NCBI RefSeq assembly: GCF_921293095.1
Contig: NC_060258.1
Span: 992,001-1,056,000, forward strand
Direction: 5' to 3'
DNA: 64,000 nt
Source of the DNA: Ischnura elegans
Taxonomy: Eukaryota > Arthropoda > Insecta > Odonata > Coenagrionidae
Shown here: one piece after another, positions 9,901-18,469 of the stretch
Layout: each line of letters opens with the position of its first letter
Position numbering within the stretch: the stretch's first letter is position 1
The notes under the pieces: model-generated
The model's database searches: none
Seen by the model: the letters and a program-made list of their open reading frames with translations, nothing else
What the model was told of the DNA's origin: nothing
Made by a program: the position numbers and the translations under genes

Positions 9901-10809
9901 AGCTAGCCATCTGGGCTACCCAGTTCAGTTCTGTATTGTCAAGTCACAATAAACGCCTCTCCGCAGATAACCGAAGTGTGTTATTTAGCGTAGCCATCGC
10001 TACAAACCTTATACATTCAAGGAAATTAGAAGCACGAAAAAAATGTCTTTGGATTAAATTTTGCTGTATATATTTGTTAACAGGTGGACATAGGGGAGGG
10101 CCAAATGGTGCTAAAATCATCGCTGATCCACATGCAGCACACGACGGACCATGCTGTGTGGGGATCTGCCCTGCTCCAAGGTAGTTTCAGGGAACAAGCT
10201 CCTCTGATGAGAGTAAAGCCAAAGGGTGAGGGGCAGAAAAAATTCCCCCCCAAATTCCTGACTGCAGCTAAAATTAAGTCATTTCTTATTGTTGTTTGAA
10301 AGGATATTTCCGGTGAAAACTTGACATGTATGAAATATTTTGTAACTAACCCCTGTGATACTTTTACAGTTCTCCATCGAAAATGGCTGGAAAATCAAGA
10401 GAAATATTCTCCAGCCGAGATAGAAAAATATTTTCAAGGCCTGCCAGCGTATTTAAGTAAGCGGTGTGTGGATATGAAGGGGCCTCGTGGGTTGAGGGCG
10501 CAGATAAGTAAACTCCAGGCGGCTGGTGGTGATACGGAATCCCGTATTGCTGAATTGTGCAGAAAGTCTGCTGAGAAGGCTCACCAGAGAGGGAGCCAGA
10601 AGAGAACATATACGAGAAGAGGTGCTCCAAGTGCTACAACAGGAACCTCTTCAAGTGCCTTGAGAGGCCATCTCCCTCTGGAAGATGATGTTCCTACTCT
10701 TGAGCTGCCCCAGGATGTGGCTGCAAAGACCTTCGTTTCAGATGGGATAGTGGCCGAGTATGATGTTGGACCCATCCAGACGGCCATCATTGTCCTCCAC
10801 CAATTATGA
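3709..10809 (+). CDS. Spliced gene for a coiled-coil protein with a possible BEN-like C-terminal domain (447 aa)
   Basis: Six coding exons join in phase: 3709-3961, 4358-4497, 4577-4871, 5363-5436, 10084-10225, 10370-10809 (1344 nt, 447 aa). Every boundary has AG acceptors and GT donors, several strong (GTGAGT, GTAAGT), and the three non-zero phases all match. Residues 1-84 form a cysteine- and aromatic-rich N-terminal region I do not recognise. Residues about 165-229 are a long coiled coil (VALEKVRKLESALAERS onward). Residues 255-345 start VDIGEGQMVLKSSLIHMQ and vaguely resemble a BEN domain, the DNA/protein-binding fold of Insensitive- and BEND-type chromatin factors. The tail is basic then acidic (QKRTYTRRG). 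Coiled coil plus a C-terminal BEN domain is a known nuclear architecture, so a chromatin role is possible but unproven. Intron 4 is swollen by an LTR element in the same orientation. Confidence 0.72.
4358..4497 (+). CDS. Exon 2 of the coiled-coil/BEN-like gene
   Basis: Acceptor TATTCCAG, donor CGG|GTGTGT, 140 nt, phase 1 to 0. Encodes a polar, acidic linker ending DTDMVMREKVDR. The frame open across this stretch in another register (4259-4477) is a shadow. Confidence 0.6.
4577..4871 (+). CDS. Exon 3 of the coiled-coil/BEN-like gene (coiled coil)
   Basis: Acceptor TTTTCTTCAG, donor ATGA|GTAAGT. Encodes IRKKNLKRNNAVLGIEKYMG and then about 65 residues of heptad-patterned coiled coil ending EENNTLREKVEELM. 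Reading through the donor gives a stop within nine codons, which supports splicing here. Confidence 0.75.
5363..5436 (+). CDS. Exon 4 of the coiled-coil/BEN-like gene
   Basis: Acceptor CTCTCTCCGTGCAG, donor AAG|GTAATA, 74 nt, restoring phase 0. Encodes a Ser/Gly/acidic linker, QSASGQSDVMSGDGIGATLE. It is too short to show as an open frame and is supported by phase and splice sites only. Confidence 0.6.
5820..6105 (+). repeat. 5' LTR (286 bp) with heat-shock-element-like promoter
   Basis: Begins TGTGG and ends CTACA. From left to right it holds a tRNA-like segment (about 5848-5923, A-box-like GGACCAGTGG, B-box-like GTTCGAGTCC, then T6), two heat-shock-element patterns (5941-5955 and 5974-5988), a TATATAAG box at 5996-6003, a TTCAGT initiator whose A is at 6028, and AATAAA at 6049-6054. 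The TATA-to-initiator distance of about 32 bases is right for RNA polymerase II, so U3 would end and R begin near 6028. Confidence 0.9.
5941..5988 (+). promoter_or_regulatory. Two heat-shock elements in the LTR
   Basis: Positions 5941-5955 read aTTCt-aGAAg-gTTCg and 5974-5988 read gTTCc-aGAAt-aTTCg. Each is three perfect alternating nGAAn/nTTCn pentamers, the classic binding site of the heat-shock factor trimer. They end 8 bases upstream of the TATA box. The same pair recurs in the 3' LTR at 9840-9854 and 9873-9887. Factor binding is inferred from the pattern only. Confidence 0.7.
6106..6123 (+). promoter_or_regulatory. Primer-binding site, tRNA-Trp type
   Basis: TGGTGACCCCGACGTGA begins one base after the LTR and is complementary to the 3' end of arthropod tRNA-Trp (including CCA), as known for CsRn1-clade elements. 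Confidence 0.85.
6123..7103 (+). CDS. Gag-like region of the CsRn1-type element (fossil)
   Basis: About 326 residues from ATG 6123. A glutamine-rich coiled-coil N-terminus is followed by a capsid-like core (LPPFWPAQPEIWFAQVEAQF) typical of arthropod Ty3/gypsy gag proteins, and then a CHCC zinc-binding motif CYYHRKFGAEARRCIQPC. It overlaps the start of the pol-like frame, the usual frame-change arrangement of the family. Viral-like, treated as a fossil part. Confidence 0.85.
   Translation: MRPWQTQINSPKNQAQIAGLQQQLAEHQTNHSQQLALLQEQHQQALQQQQQQTTLSLQQASPSPSSYGVDTAAVYRVTPKLPPFWPAQPEIWFAQVEAQFSLANITSDKTKYDYVVGNLDHRFASEISDLIVNPPAENRYLTLKNLLIQRVSPSEDQRVRLLLTAEELGDTKPSQLLRRMRSLISTTLVEDSFLRTLWLQRLPANAQAILQTQVTSMPLDELANMADRIVAVAPPPTAPAIHAVRHTNDVSSLAQRVEKLSKQLEDIQAHLKKPPYSRTWSRSLPAPRPAQPEMCYYHRKFGAEARRCIQPCTVNAVNPVNSNSDS
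7113..9718 (+). CDS. Pol-like region of the CsRn1-type element (fossil)
   Basis: Parts visible in order: aspartic protease with a DTGSD motif near 7183; reverse transcriptase with a CGDYRALN block and a YIDDILVF block (about 8074-8100); RNase H with LVVDASRTAIGAVLQQ (about 8530); integrase-type zinc-binding segment (about 9100-9240); and a C-terminal region ending just before the 3' LTR. The domain order is that of Ty3/gypsy elements. It ends with a G-rich purine run directly ahead of the 3' LTR. Treated as a fossil; no functional claim is made. Confidence 0.85.
9719..10004 (+). repeat. 3' LTR (286 bp)
   Basis: Same length as the 5' LTR and identical by eye, including both heat-shock elements, the TATA box (9895-9902), the initiator and AATAAA. 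It lies only 80 bases ahead of host exon 5 and points toward it, so transcription started here could enter host exons 5 and 6. Confidence 0.92.
10084..10225 (+). CDS. Exon 5 of the coiled-coil/BEN-like gene
   Basis: Acceptor TTTGTTAACAG, donor AAAGG|GTGAGG, phase 0 to 1. Encodes VDIGEGQMVLKSSLIHMQ, then HTTDHAVWGSALLQGSF and on to RVKPK. This is the part that most resembles the start of a BEN domain. Confidence 0.6.
10370..10809 (+). CDS. Exon 6 (terminal) of the coiled-coil/BEN-like gene
   Basis: Acceptor GATACTTTTACAG; stop TGA at 10807. Encodes VLHRKWLENQEKYSPAEIEK, a PAYLSKRCVDMKG stretch, a basic segment (QKRTYTRRGAPS) and an acidic tail. A long open frame of 146 codons in this AT-rich setting with ordinary amino-acid composition argues for real coding. 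Confidence 0.7.
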
Positions 10810-11764
10810 ATCATTCATTTATTTTACCCCATAAAGAAAAGATTACTTAAGAAATGTATACAGATGATAAGGTTGAAAGCGCTATTATGGGGAACTATAT
10901 AGGTAACGATAACAAATAAATTTTGTACATAGAATCCATATTAAGAAAAAATAATAAATTTGAAATAATTGAAATGTCATTCAACAATATTCAGTTAAGC
11001 ATTCATTATAAAGCGGTGATTTTATTGATAAGATAAATTTGGAGAAAGTTAAGTGAAAGTATGTCAAATGGAAGATAAAATATTTAAAGATTTTTAAATT
11101 CAATTATGAAGTCTAGGTCAAAGGAATTTGCTTCTTTAATCATTCTTGGTATAAATGATTCTCTTAGTAATACTGTTTATACAAGTGTAAGTGAAGTAAA
11201 TTCTCGGAGCATGAAATTCATTAGTTGAGAAGTTTGTACAAAAAGTCTAGAATTTGACTGTTTTTCTCAAAGTAGCCATTGTTTATATTATAATTAATCG
11301 TAATTGTACTTTTAATATGAAGATATGTGACTGTTACATATTTCTTTAAATTCATTGTCATAAAATTACTTGAACGCCAGCAAAAAGCACAAAAGGTGGA
11401 ATTCTACCTGGGCCTGGCCTCATTGTGGTGTATGATGAACAAAGTTTCTTAAGTTCTTATGTGATTGTATGATGTATTTGTAAATAAGTATGTAGTATTT
11501 AAAAAAATATAATTGTTCTATCATAACAGCTAACTTTATGGTTTCCATTTCATTCGTGGACCCTGATTGACCTGAATGTCACTGATTTATTCTTCATTTA
11601 ATTTATTCACTGCAAGAATGTATGGACGCATTGGCAAGTGTTTCCTTAGCGTTCAAGAATGATGCAAATCACACTAGCATCTTACATTATGTTGATGAAC
11701 ATACTCAATAGCTTAGACAGGGCATTCTCAAATTTACGTAAACGCTCCAAAATGCTGAAAAACG
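10810..11764 (+). other. 3' UTR and downstream AT-rich spacer
   Basis: A poly(A) signal AATAAA lies at about 10915, about 100 bases after the stop. Beyond it the sequence is AT-rich and I see no gene or repeat until the foldback at 11765. Confidence 0.5.
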
Positions 11765-12041
11765 CTATCCCAGTGCGTTCTCGAGCGGAAATGTGAACGC
11801 CTTCGAGCGTTCTCAAACACTATACAGAGCGTTTCACCGAGCGTTCAGCAATGTTTCTGACTGTTTGTTAATGTTCTCAAACGTTCACGAACGCCCTGCG
11901 AATAGCACTCACAGGGTGTTCATGAACGTTTGAGAACATAAACAAACAGAAACATTGCTAAACGCTCGGTGAAACGCTCTGCAGAGTGTTTGAGAACGCT
12001 CGAAGGCGTTCACATTTCCGCTCGAGAACGCACTGGGATAG
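11765..12041. repeat. Foldback hairpin, arms about 130 bp, 13-nt loop
   Basis: Arm 11765-11898 (CTATCCCAGTGCGTTCTCGA...) is the inverted copy of 11912-12041 (...TCGAGAACGCACTGGGATAG), with only scattered mismatches and a loop of about 13 bases. Inside each arm the motif GAACGYTCGAG / CGAGCGTTC recurs several times. No coding frame fits. Weaker similarity extends outward on both sides, so it is probably the core of a foldback-type mobile element; a piggyBac-like element has inserted just to its right. Confidence 0.9.
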
Positions 12042-12361
12042 TGTTCTTTGAGTGTTCTTCGCAGTTTATGCACACCTCCGTGTTGCGTTCTTAACCCTCA
12101 TATGGATTCTCTGCGCCTTAGCGGCGCTCGTGGTTTTAAAAGTGGTGTAAAAATTTTCCATTCCAATGGATCATTCTGAAATTTACAGTAGTCTATTTTT
12201 TCTGCCTCCTTCGTCTACGCATAAAATTTTGTTAGCATAGTGTCGATAGTTTACATTTTATTGGCCTCTAATGGAAAAAGTTACGTCGTTGGATTTTCTG
12301 CGCCGCTGCGGCGCTCAGTATTTCCTCGTCGCTACGTCATTGACTGCACTCCCAATGTTAA

Positions 12362-12945
12362 TGTCAAATCATTTATGTTTCGTATGAAATGCTATAATAT
12401 ATTTATTATCATATTATTTATATTTTTAAACATTATAAACAAAATGAAATTGTTAAACAAAAGGAAAATTTTACCATACCTATTTTGCTTTCTATTACAG
12501 CTAAAAATCAAAATATTTGCCTCAATATGATGTTCAATGACAAAACTTCATCTTTTTACCAAATTATTCATAAAAACTTATGGCTAGTCAAAGTTGTTTT
12601 CTCATGGGCCGCCGACTTAGTTTTGCTTGGACCGAGAATTTCCTCATCGTTACGTCAGGGTCTGCACTTTCAACGCTAATGTCAAAGCAATAATGTTTCA
12701 TATGAAATGCTATAATCTATTTTAATCCTATTATTTAATTTTTAACTTATAAACCAAGTGAAATTGTTTAACAAAAGGAAAATATTACAATACCAATTGT
12801 GCTTTCTCTTTTAGCTAAGAATCATTACGTTTGCTTCGTTATAATGTTCATTGACAAAACTTCATCTTTTTGCGAGAATTATTCATAGAAACTCATGGCT
12901 ATTCAAAGTTGTTTTCCATGGCTTCCGACTTAGTTTTGCTTGGGC
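12362..12945 (+). repeat. Tandem duplication (about 318 bp unit) inside the piggyBac-like element
   Basis: The block beginning TGTCAAATCATTTATGTTTC at 12362 recurs beginning TGTCAAAGCAATAATGTTTC at 12680, and similarity continues through GACTTAGTTTTGCTTGG at about 12610 and 12928. Copies differ by substitutions and small indels, so the duplication is not recent. Confidence 0.85.
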
Positions 12946-12999
12946 ATCTTCTCCGCTCCGCGTCCACGTTACTGCCGTGGTGATAGTCAGCTTTGGGTA

Positions 13000-14900
13000 A
13001 ATACTAGAGTGACTCTGTTTAGAATTACTCCAAGCAGCAATTCTAAGAAAAATTTAACACAATGCATTATCCGAATTCGTAGAATAATGCTTCCTCACCG
13101 TTGTGTGAATATTTCTCGCTGAATGAGTAACTGTAACTTACCAAGAGATTCAGAAGTTTCTCCGACTACCGTGAAGAACACATCGCACAGTTATTGTTAT
13201 ATGTCTTGTACTTTTCATTCGAAAAAAATCCCTTTGCGGCTACGATAGTCTATACAAAATTGCTGGCGTTTATATAGCTACTGATGACGTGACAGTTTAC
13301 CATTGAGGTGAAATCAAGATAACTACCCAACTAATTTCGTGATAGAAAATAATTTCTCTTTCCTGACGATGAGTTTAGACTTTACATGGTAAAAATCGTT
13401 TCATTATGAATAGATGAAAAGACAATTTGCCATGAGGTGAAAATTTGTAAACATATATCTCGTTTCTATGTGTACTGAAATGTACAGATGTTTTATGCAT
13501 TGGGGGTGTTACTAACGTAAAGGGATGAGTGAGAAGGAGAAAGGAGAAGGAATGCCAGGAGGTTGTTTTGAAGTGAAGAGGCGGTAGTGTGTAGACTGCC
13601 AAGGATCGGGGAGTACCCAGATCGTTAGGACAGGTAGGAGTAGAAAATCCTTATCGCAAAAAAGGTTGGGAGTGCAAGGAGGCAATTAGATACAAAAGCC
13701 TGCTTTTTCTTCATCCTTCTAACGCTGCATGAAGGACAGGGAACAAAAGCCTTGTCAAAACGCCCCGCGGTGGCCCTCCCTTCATTCCAAGAAGGTCCAG
13801 CTCGGTGGGTCATTAGGGTGGTGAGAAGTTCAATCAAGTTTTGTGGAAGGGGGTAAGAAGGTGGTGAATGACGAATAAGGGAGCTTAGTGGGAAAGTATG
13901 GAGAGTCTCAATGTTTGGGTCAGTGAAACGCTAAGAAAGGAAACGGAAAGAAAATGTAAGGGAAGTCCTTCCAAAGTGAGGGTATTTTTGTCACCCCAGA
14001 GCATATTATCATCAGTTTCTCACGCAGATTTGGACGAAAAAAAGGCAGCTGCTCATTCTCCTCTACCACCAATAACACATACCTCTAAGAATTTATTTTT
14101 TTGGACTTCCCACCAATCCAGGAGTAAAACCTAATCTTATGCACTCCCACGCAAAACATTTACCCGTCCATATCTAAGGAAACCTTTCGCTTGGGCTACA
14201 CGTCCCCAGTGGGGGAATGGGGCTCCGTGGTAGGAAAAGAGTACCGACTCTTCTAGCTCCATCTCCAAAGAAGCGTTGAGTTCTTTGACACGCCGCTTAT
14301 CATCCAATATTATTTATATTTCAAAAGCCATAAGACTTGATTTTTTTAATTTCAGGACATAAGCTCCCAGAATATTCGTAAGATTTGTCTTGATCGCCAG
14401 AATCTTGTAAAAATCACGAAAGTTACACTCGTCTCTTCACACTTAACCTACATCTGTTCCATTATTAACGTTTAATAACTTATCCTTCTATATACACTGC
14501 AAAGATATAACATATGGGTGGACGCATTGAAGCAAAATTATGTCATATGGGCATAAACGAATTTTATTTGGTCATCATTTTTAGCATTTAGATACATAAA
14601 ATTATAAACAATATAAACATTAAAAAGCTGAGTTTGCCGAGCTCTGCATATCAGAAAAATATTTCAAACAACAATTACTCACGAAATTAAAACTTTCACT
14701 CAAAAATAACATACAAAGGGAACTGAAATAAAGAGCATTACGGCAAGAAATGGAAAAGAATGCAGCGTTCAATTTTTTTTGTTATTACTTCAACAATAAG
14801 GGTTTAAATCTAGCAAAACACGGTAAGAAATAAAGATAATAGATGTATTTACCATTATCAATCAAAAAACTTGTAAATTTAGGCTAACTTTGAAAGATAA
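13000..14900. other. Interior of the piggyBac-like element, no gene recognised
   Basis: Short open frames on both strands (for example 13375-13602, 13625-13837, 13898-14134) have no recognisable domain and no DDD-type transposase features. I see nothing else to annotate. Confidence 0.6.
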
Positions 14901-15468
14901 TAGCAAAAAATGACGCGGCGCCGCTGCGGCGCCGAGAATCCAACGACGTAACTAATTTTGTAAATCCATATGAGGGTTAAACAATCAGAAAACGCTCACA
15001 TTTTCACCAGGGATATGTGAATTAATGGTCACCGTACTCTTATTTTATCTGAAGGACAAAAGAAGACCTGTGTCCGCTGCAATGAAGAGTGCCACATCCG
15101 GAAAGACTGCTCGAGAAACGAAATCTGGATCCGAGTCGCTGACGGACTTCCTAGCGCATATGAACAGCGTTCATCCCAACATCAAGTTCACCATGGAGAC
15201 CGAATTGGACAACCGGCTACCCTTCCTAGACATCCTGATTGAACGAAGGGCTGATGGCAGCCTAGGACACAGCGTGTATCGGAAACCCAACCATACGGAC
15301 CTGTACCTTAATGGAAGGAGCCACCACCACCCAGCGCAGAAAAATGGAGTGTAGAAAACTCTCATCCACCAAGCCAAAGCTTTCTCTGACGCGGAACACC
15401 TAAAGTCGGAAATTGATCACCTGAGGACTACCTTCCGGTCAAACGGATTTACAGAGGGAGACATCAAA

Positions 15469-16047
15469 ATGGCCCTTAAAAGGTCCTTAAGGAAAAAAGC
15501 AGAAGCCGATAAACCTGACATAAAACCAACAGGGAGAGCCTGCCTGCCATATGTCTCAACAATATCAAACAAAATTGCTAGGATATTAAGAAGGCACAAT
15601 GTGGAGACAATCCAAAAACCACTGGGAAAACTCAAGGCCCTTCTCGGAACCACCAAGGATAAATTGGGATTGAAGACATCAGGAGTCTATCGCATACCGT
15701 GTGAGTGCGGCCAAGTATGCATCGGGGAGACCGGACGCACCATTGAAAAACGCTTGAAGGAGCACGAAAGATGCATCCGACTGTACTATCCCTATAAGTC
15801 TGTGGTGGCCGAGCACAGCCTAGAAAACGGTCATCGAATAAATTTTCAAGATACAAAACTAATATGCCAGGCCAAAAATTACTGGGCCCGTGTCGTGAAG
15901 GAGGCAGTAGAAATCAGGCTCGAGGGGAAAAACATGAACCGAGACTCCGGCTTCCACCTGAGCTATGCGTGGAAACCAGCTCTGAAAAATCTGAAGGGGG
16001 AGAGGACGCGCATTGGCCCGACCGTCGACCAATCAGAGCCCACCTGA
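15469..16047 (+). pseudogene. Penelope-like GIY-YIG endonuclease domain, fragment
   Basis: This open frame of 192 codons carries the end of the reverse transcriptase linker (KALKRSLRKKAEADKPDIKP region) and a GIY-YIG domain: GVYRIPCECGQVCIGETGRT at about 15679-15738, a K-RLKEHERC helix, then AEHSLENGHRINF and the acidic ending KEAVEIRLE. The domain nicks DNA for target-primed reverse transcription in this family. The tyrosine of the usual YIG triplet reads CIG here. It is a piece of the larger element. Confidence 0.75.
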
Positions 16048-16097
16048 AACCAACGCGACGGTACATAGGAAGGACACAACTTGGCTAATCCATTCAC

Positions 16098-16160
16098 CCT
16101 GAAGACGATGGCAGACTTAGCCTTCGAAACGTCGGTGCTGACAAACCTTTGGACCCGGCT
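16098..16160 (+). ncRNA. Hammerhead-ribozyme-like core in the Penelope 3' tail
   Basis: CTGAAGA at about 16098 is followed by a possible stem (GATGGC pairing with GCCTTC across a 7-nt loop) and then GAAACGTC. This is the order CUGANGA, stem II, GAAA of a hammerhead core, known to occur in Penelope-like elements. The core has CTGAAGA, and stems I and III are not convincing, so it may be a decayed or coincidental match. Confidence 0.35.
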
Positions 16161-16189
16161 GGAAACCCGAGATTTCTTCCTCCAACAAT

Positions 16190-16567
16190 CCCTCTGTTTC
16201 CACAAAGTTCCACCATTCATCAGCACTCCACTCGCTCCAAGAACCACATTCATCTGCACAGTTACAACCTGACTGCTGCTCAACATGGTCCGCATCACTC
16301 TGCTTCCCTTATATACAATAAATTGCCCCAGTCAATTAAGTTTATTATATCTCCCCACACATTCAAATGTCAATTTAAGAAAATGCTGCTCAATAAAACT
16401 TACTACTGTGTTAAGGAATACTCTTGCGACCAACTCTAATGCTATGATTAGAGTATCTTGAAATATAATGTGTCTCTATTGTGTAAAGTGTATATTTTTA
16501 TGTTTTCATGGCCATGTTCTATGTCAAATTTCCTTGACCAACGGAACAATAAATATTATTATTATTA
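16190..16567 (+). mobile_element. LINE 3' end (RT C-terminus, 3' UTR, ATT-repeat tail)
   Basis: A frame reading STRSKNHIHLHSYNLTAAQH then SLIYNKLPQSIKFI and KKMLLNKTYYCVKEYSCDQL matches the C-terminal pattern of Jockey/CR1-group reverse transcriptase ORFs, stop at 16437. The 3' UTR ends in AATAAATATTATTATTATTA at about 16548-16567, a microsatellite-like tail as many LINEs have. Strongly 5'-truncated, inserted next to the Penelope remnant. Confidence 0.75.
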
Positions 16568-16626
16568 ACTGTTAAAGGATGTCTCAGAGAAAGACATCAA
16601 GCTGGCCATCCCTTTGTTGCACCGTC

Positions 16627-16715
16627 ACCCTTTTAGTCGCCCTCTGCGACAAGCAGGGATACTTGTTGGACTCTCTAGTCCCCCATTCCCAGCGAATGCT
16701 TCCCTAATGAGAATG
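16627..16715. repeat. Dispersed 85-bp conserved repeat, copy 1
   Basis: CCCTTTTAGTCGCCCTCTGC, ACAAGCAGGGATACT and a C-rich stretch ending AGCGAATGCTTCCCTA match 18470-18548. The block is more GC-rich than its surroundings. I do not know the family; it could be the conserved domain of a SINE or LINE tail. Confidence 0.7.
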
Positions 16716-17949
16716 ACCAAGAACTTGCAACAACCAGAACTAAGTCCATTGTGTTTCCATCATGTGTGCTAATTCACAATCCAATATCAATATTCTTTCA
16801 CAAAGTGGCACACTGAATATCAAATTGCTTTGTCACAGGTCAGTGCAGTGTAAAAAACTGATGTTCCTATAGGAGGGCATGTAAGCAGTGTATACCCAAT
16901 AGCTATTTAATTAAAAATTCAACCATTACATGGTATATTCCATTGCTGTGCCACTAAGTTGTGATGGTATTTCAACCATTACTACAGCATCCACCACTCA
17001 GCATAGAAGACCCATCTTCAAAGCACTGGATCCAATCATTTAACTCAATTGTGTCACCCAATGCTACGCCTTAGTAATGCATATTCCCTCCTCAAAAATC
17101 AACCACTATCAGCACTCCACTTGAACTAAGAATATTCACCTTCATCACTATAATATCTTACTACTGCCCACGATAAATTCTGAATCAGTGATGGCATTGA
17201 TAAGGATTAAAACATTTTGCATTGCGAATGAACTGCACTGCAACAAAGACAGTGAGGTGTGGGAGAGAGAAAGTGATTTTTCTCAGATCAAGGCGATAGC
17301 AACAATTATTTAAAATAACTGTAATGATATAGATATTCATCAGTGATTCTTGGTTTTATTTCCTCAAGAGGGATGATATTTAATTTCATAATGCAAAAAA
17401 ATGCTATCACCTTGAGTTTTCCCATTTGATACCAAGATTTTGCCCTTGCCCACACCTTCAGCTCATAAAGCAGACCAAACTACTGCCATCAGGCATCTAG
17501 TAGGTATTAAGAGCAATCTGTTTTCACTTAACTTGCTCAAAGACTTCTGTAATTGAATAATAATGGATTTAAATTGCAGACATTTTTGAACTTTTGTGGT
17601 TGGATATCAGGATGGCGATATTGATGCGTAAGGCAATAAGTTCATGCAAAAGACATACACGAACACTTAACTTTAGCAAATAATTTTGACTAATAGATTG
17701 TACATTCATGTCATGATAAAGTAATGCAACATTAAGAGGTAAAAATTGAATTTTTGTTTTCATTATTTACTTCCTCATGAGCCAGCACAAAAAATATGGG
17801 TTGCTTTAGATACACGAGGGTCTGGCTTACTTAAGTATATACTATCTCTTCACATAGTAATTCAGTTCCACACTGCATGTTAGCAGTGAGTTATATAGTT
17901 AACTGTTTTTTTGTATTTCCCATTTCCATTACTATGATCCATTTCAATT
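16716..17949. other. AT-rich spacer, no gene seen
   Basis: No open frame with recognisable content and no clear repeat. The minus-strand frame at 17569-17763 looks random. Confidence 0.5.
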
Positions 17950-18400
17950 TTTTTACTTTTAAAATTCAAAATAAGATAGTAAGATCTATGCATTATGATG
18001 GGTTCAGGAGCCATGGCCGCCCACTTTTTAAAAAGTTAGAATTGCTTATTGTACCATGTATTTATATTTTATGTGCACGGTTTTTATAAGGGAAAATTTA
18101 TCTTTGTTTCTGATAAACATGTGCTACCAAGAACATAATACTAGACAGGTAACTGATCCATATCTTCAACAAAATGGTGAACTCTCTACTAGGAGGGACC
18201 CAGAGTTCTGTATTAAATTGCGCAATGCCCTTCCAGTGAATCTAAAAACACTCCAACAATGTCTGTATTTAAATGACAGCTATTGTCATTCCTATAGTTA
18301 AAGTTTTTTTAGTGTGTAGGATAACTTCTTTTAGTTTTAATCTGACCTGTAAATGACATTCTTGTAATTCCTGTAATTTCTTTCTTGTAATTCCAAGATG
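17950..18400 (+). mobile_element. LINE remnant (RT C-terminal thumb)
   Basis: Reading QNKIVRSMHYDGFRSHGRPL, FKKLELLIVPCIYILC and, after a frame change near 18080, NTRQVTDPYLQQNGELSTRR with LRNALPVNLKTLQ gives the order seen at the end of Jockey/CR1-group LINE reverse transcriptases. An AT-rich 3' UTR-like stretch follows to about 18400. Old copy, 5'-truncated. Confidence 0.65.
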
Positions 18401-18469
18401 TAATACATTATTTTTTCCAATTTTTATTACTAAGGAACCATAACTTTCATAGTTATTGTGATTCCAACC

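Larger units (their letters stand above)
5820..10004 (+). mobile_element. Ty3/gypsy LTR retrotransposon, CsRn1-type, recent insertion (fossil)
   Basis: Two 286-bp LTRs (TGTGGCGC...CGCTACA) flank the element and are identical by eye, so the insertion is young. A 4-bp target duplication AACC lies at 5816-5819 and 10005-10008. The primer-binding site pairs with tRNA-Trp, and the gag zinc-binding motif is of the CHCC type; both are marks of the CsRn1 clade. Parts in order: LTR, PBS, gag-like region, protease/reverse transcriptase/RNase H/integrase-like region, purine run, LTR. By its internal layout I judge it broken, with about one or two breaks. It lies in intron 4 of the host gene, in the same direction. 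Confidence 0.92.
5437..10083 (+). other. Intron 4 of the coiled-coil/BEN-like gene
   Basis: The host part of this intron is about 460 bp (5437-5819 and 10005-10083). The rest is a 4.2-kb LTR retrotransposon in the sense orientation, with poly(A) signals in both LTRs that could end host transcripts early. Confidence 0.65.
12095..14976. mobile_element. piggyBac-like non-autonomous DNA transposon (2.9 kb)
   Basis: Terminal inverted repeats CCCTCATATGGATT (12095-12108) and AATCCATATGAGGG (14963-14976) are perfect over 14 bp and each is bordered by TTAA (12091-12094 and 14977-14980), the hallmark target duplication of piggyBac elements. Subterminal copies of GTTACGTCGTTGGATT followed by a GC-rich palindrome (CGCCGCTGCGGCGC) occur at about 12279 and, inverted, at about 14920-14955. 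No frame encodes a recognisable transposase, so it would depend on a helper element. It sits inside the foldback-type sequence. Confidence 0.88.
15045..16180 (+). mobile_element. Penelope-like element remnant, 3' part with GIY-YIG endonuclease
   Basis: Two consecutive frames read as the C-terminal part of a Penelope-like reverse transcriptase ([20 protein letters not shown], then [20 protein letters not shown]) followed by a GIY-YIG endonuclease (SGVYRIPCECGQVCIGETGR). The 5' end is truncated near 15130. Downstream of the stop at 16045 the non-coding tail contains a hammerhead-like core and GGCTGGAAACCCGAGA, then gives way to the end of an unrelated LINE near 16180-16200. Confidence 0.8.

Noticed and set aside
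12240-12679. Open frames in the left part of the piggyBac-like element as a possible transposase
   Set aside because: No DDD motifs or cysteine-rich tail; the low-complexity AT-rich reading follows from the tandem duplication.
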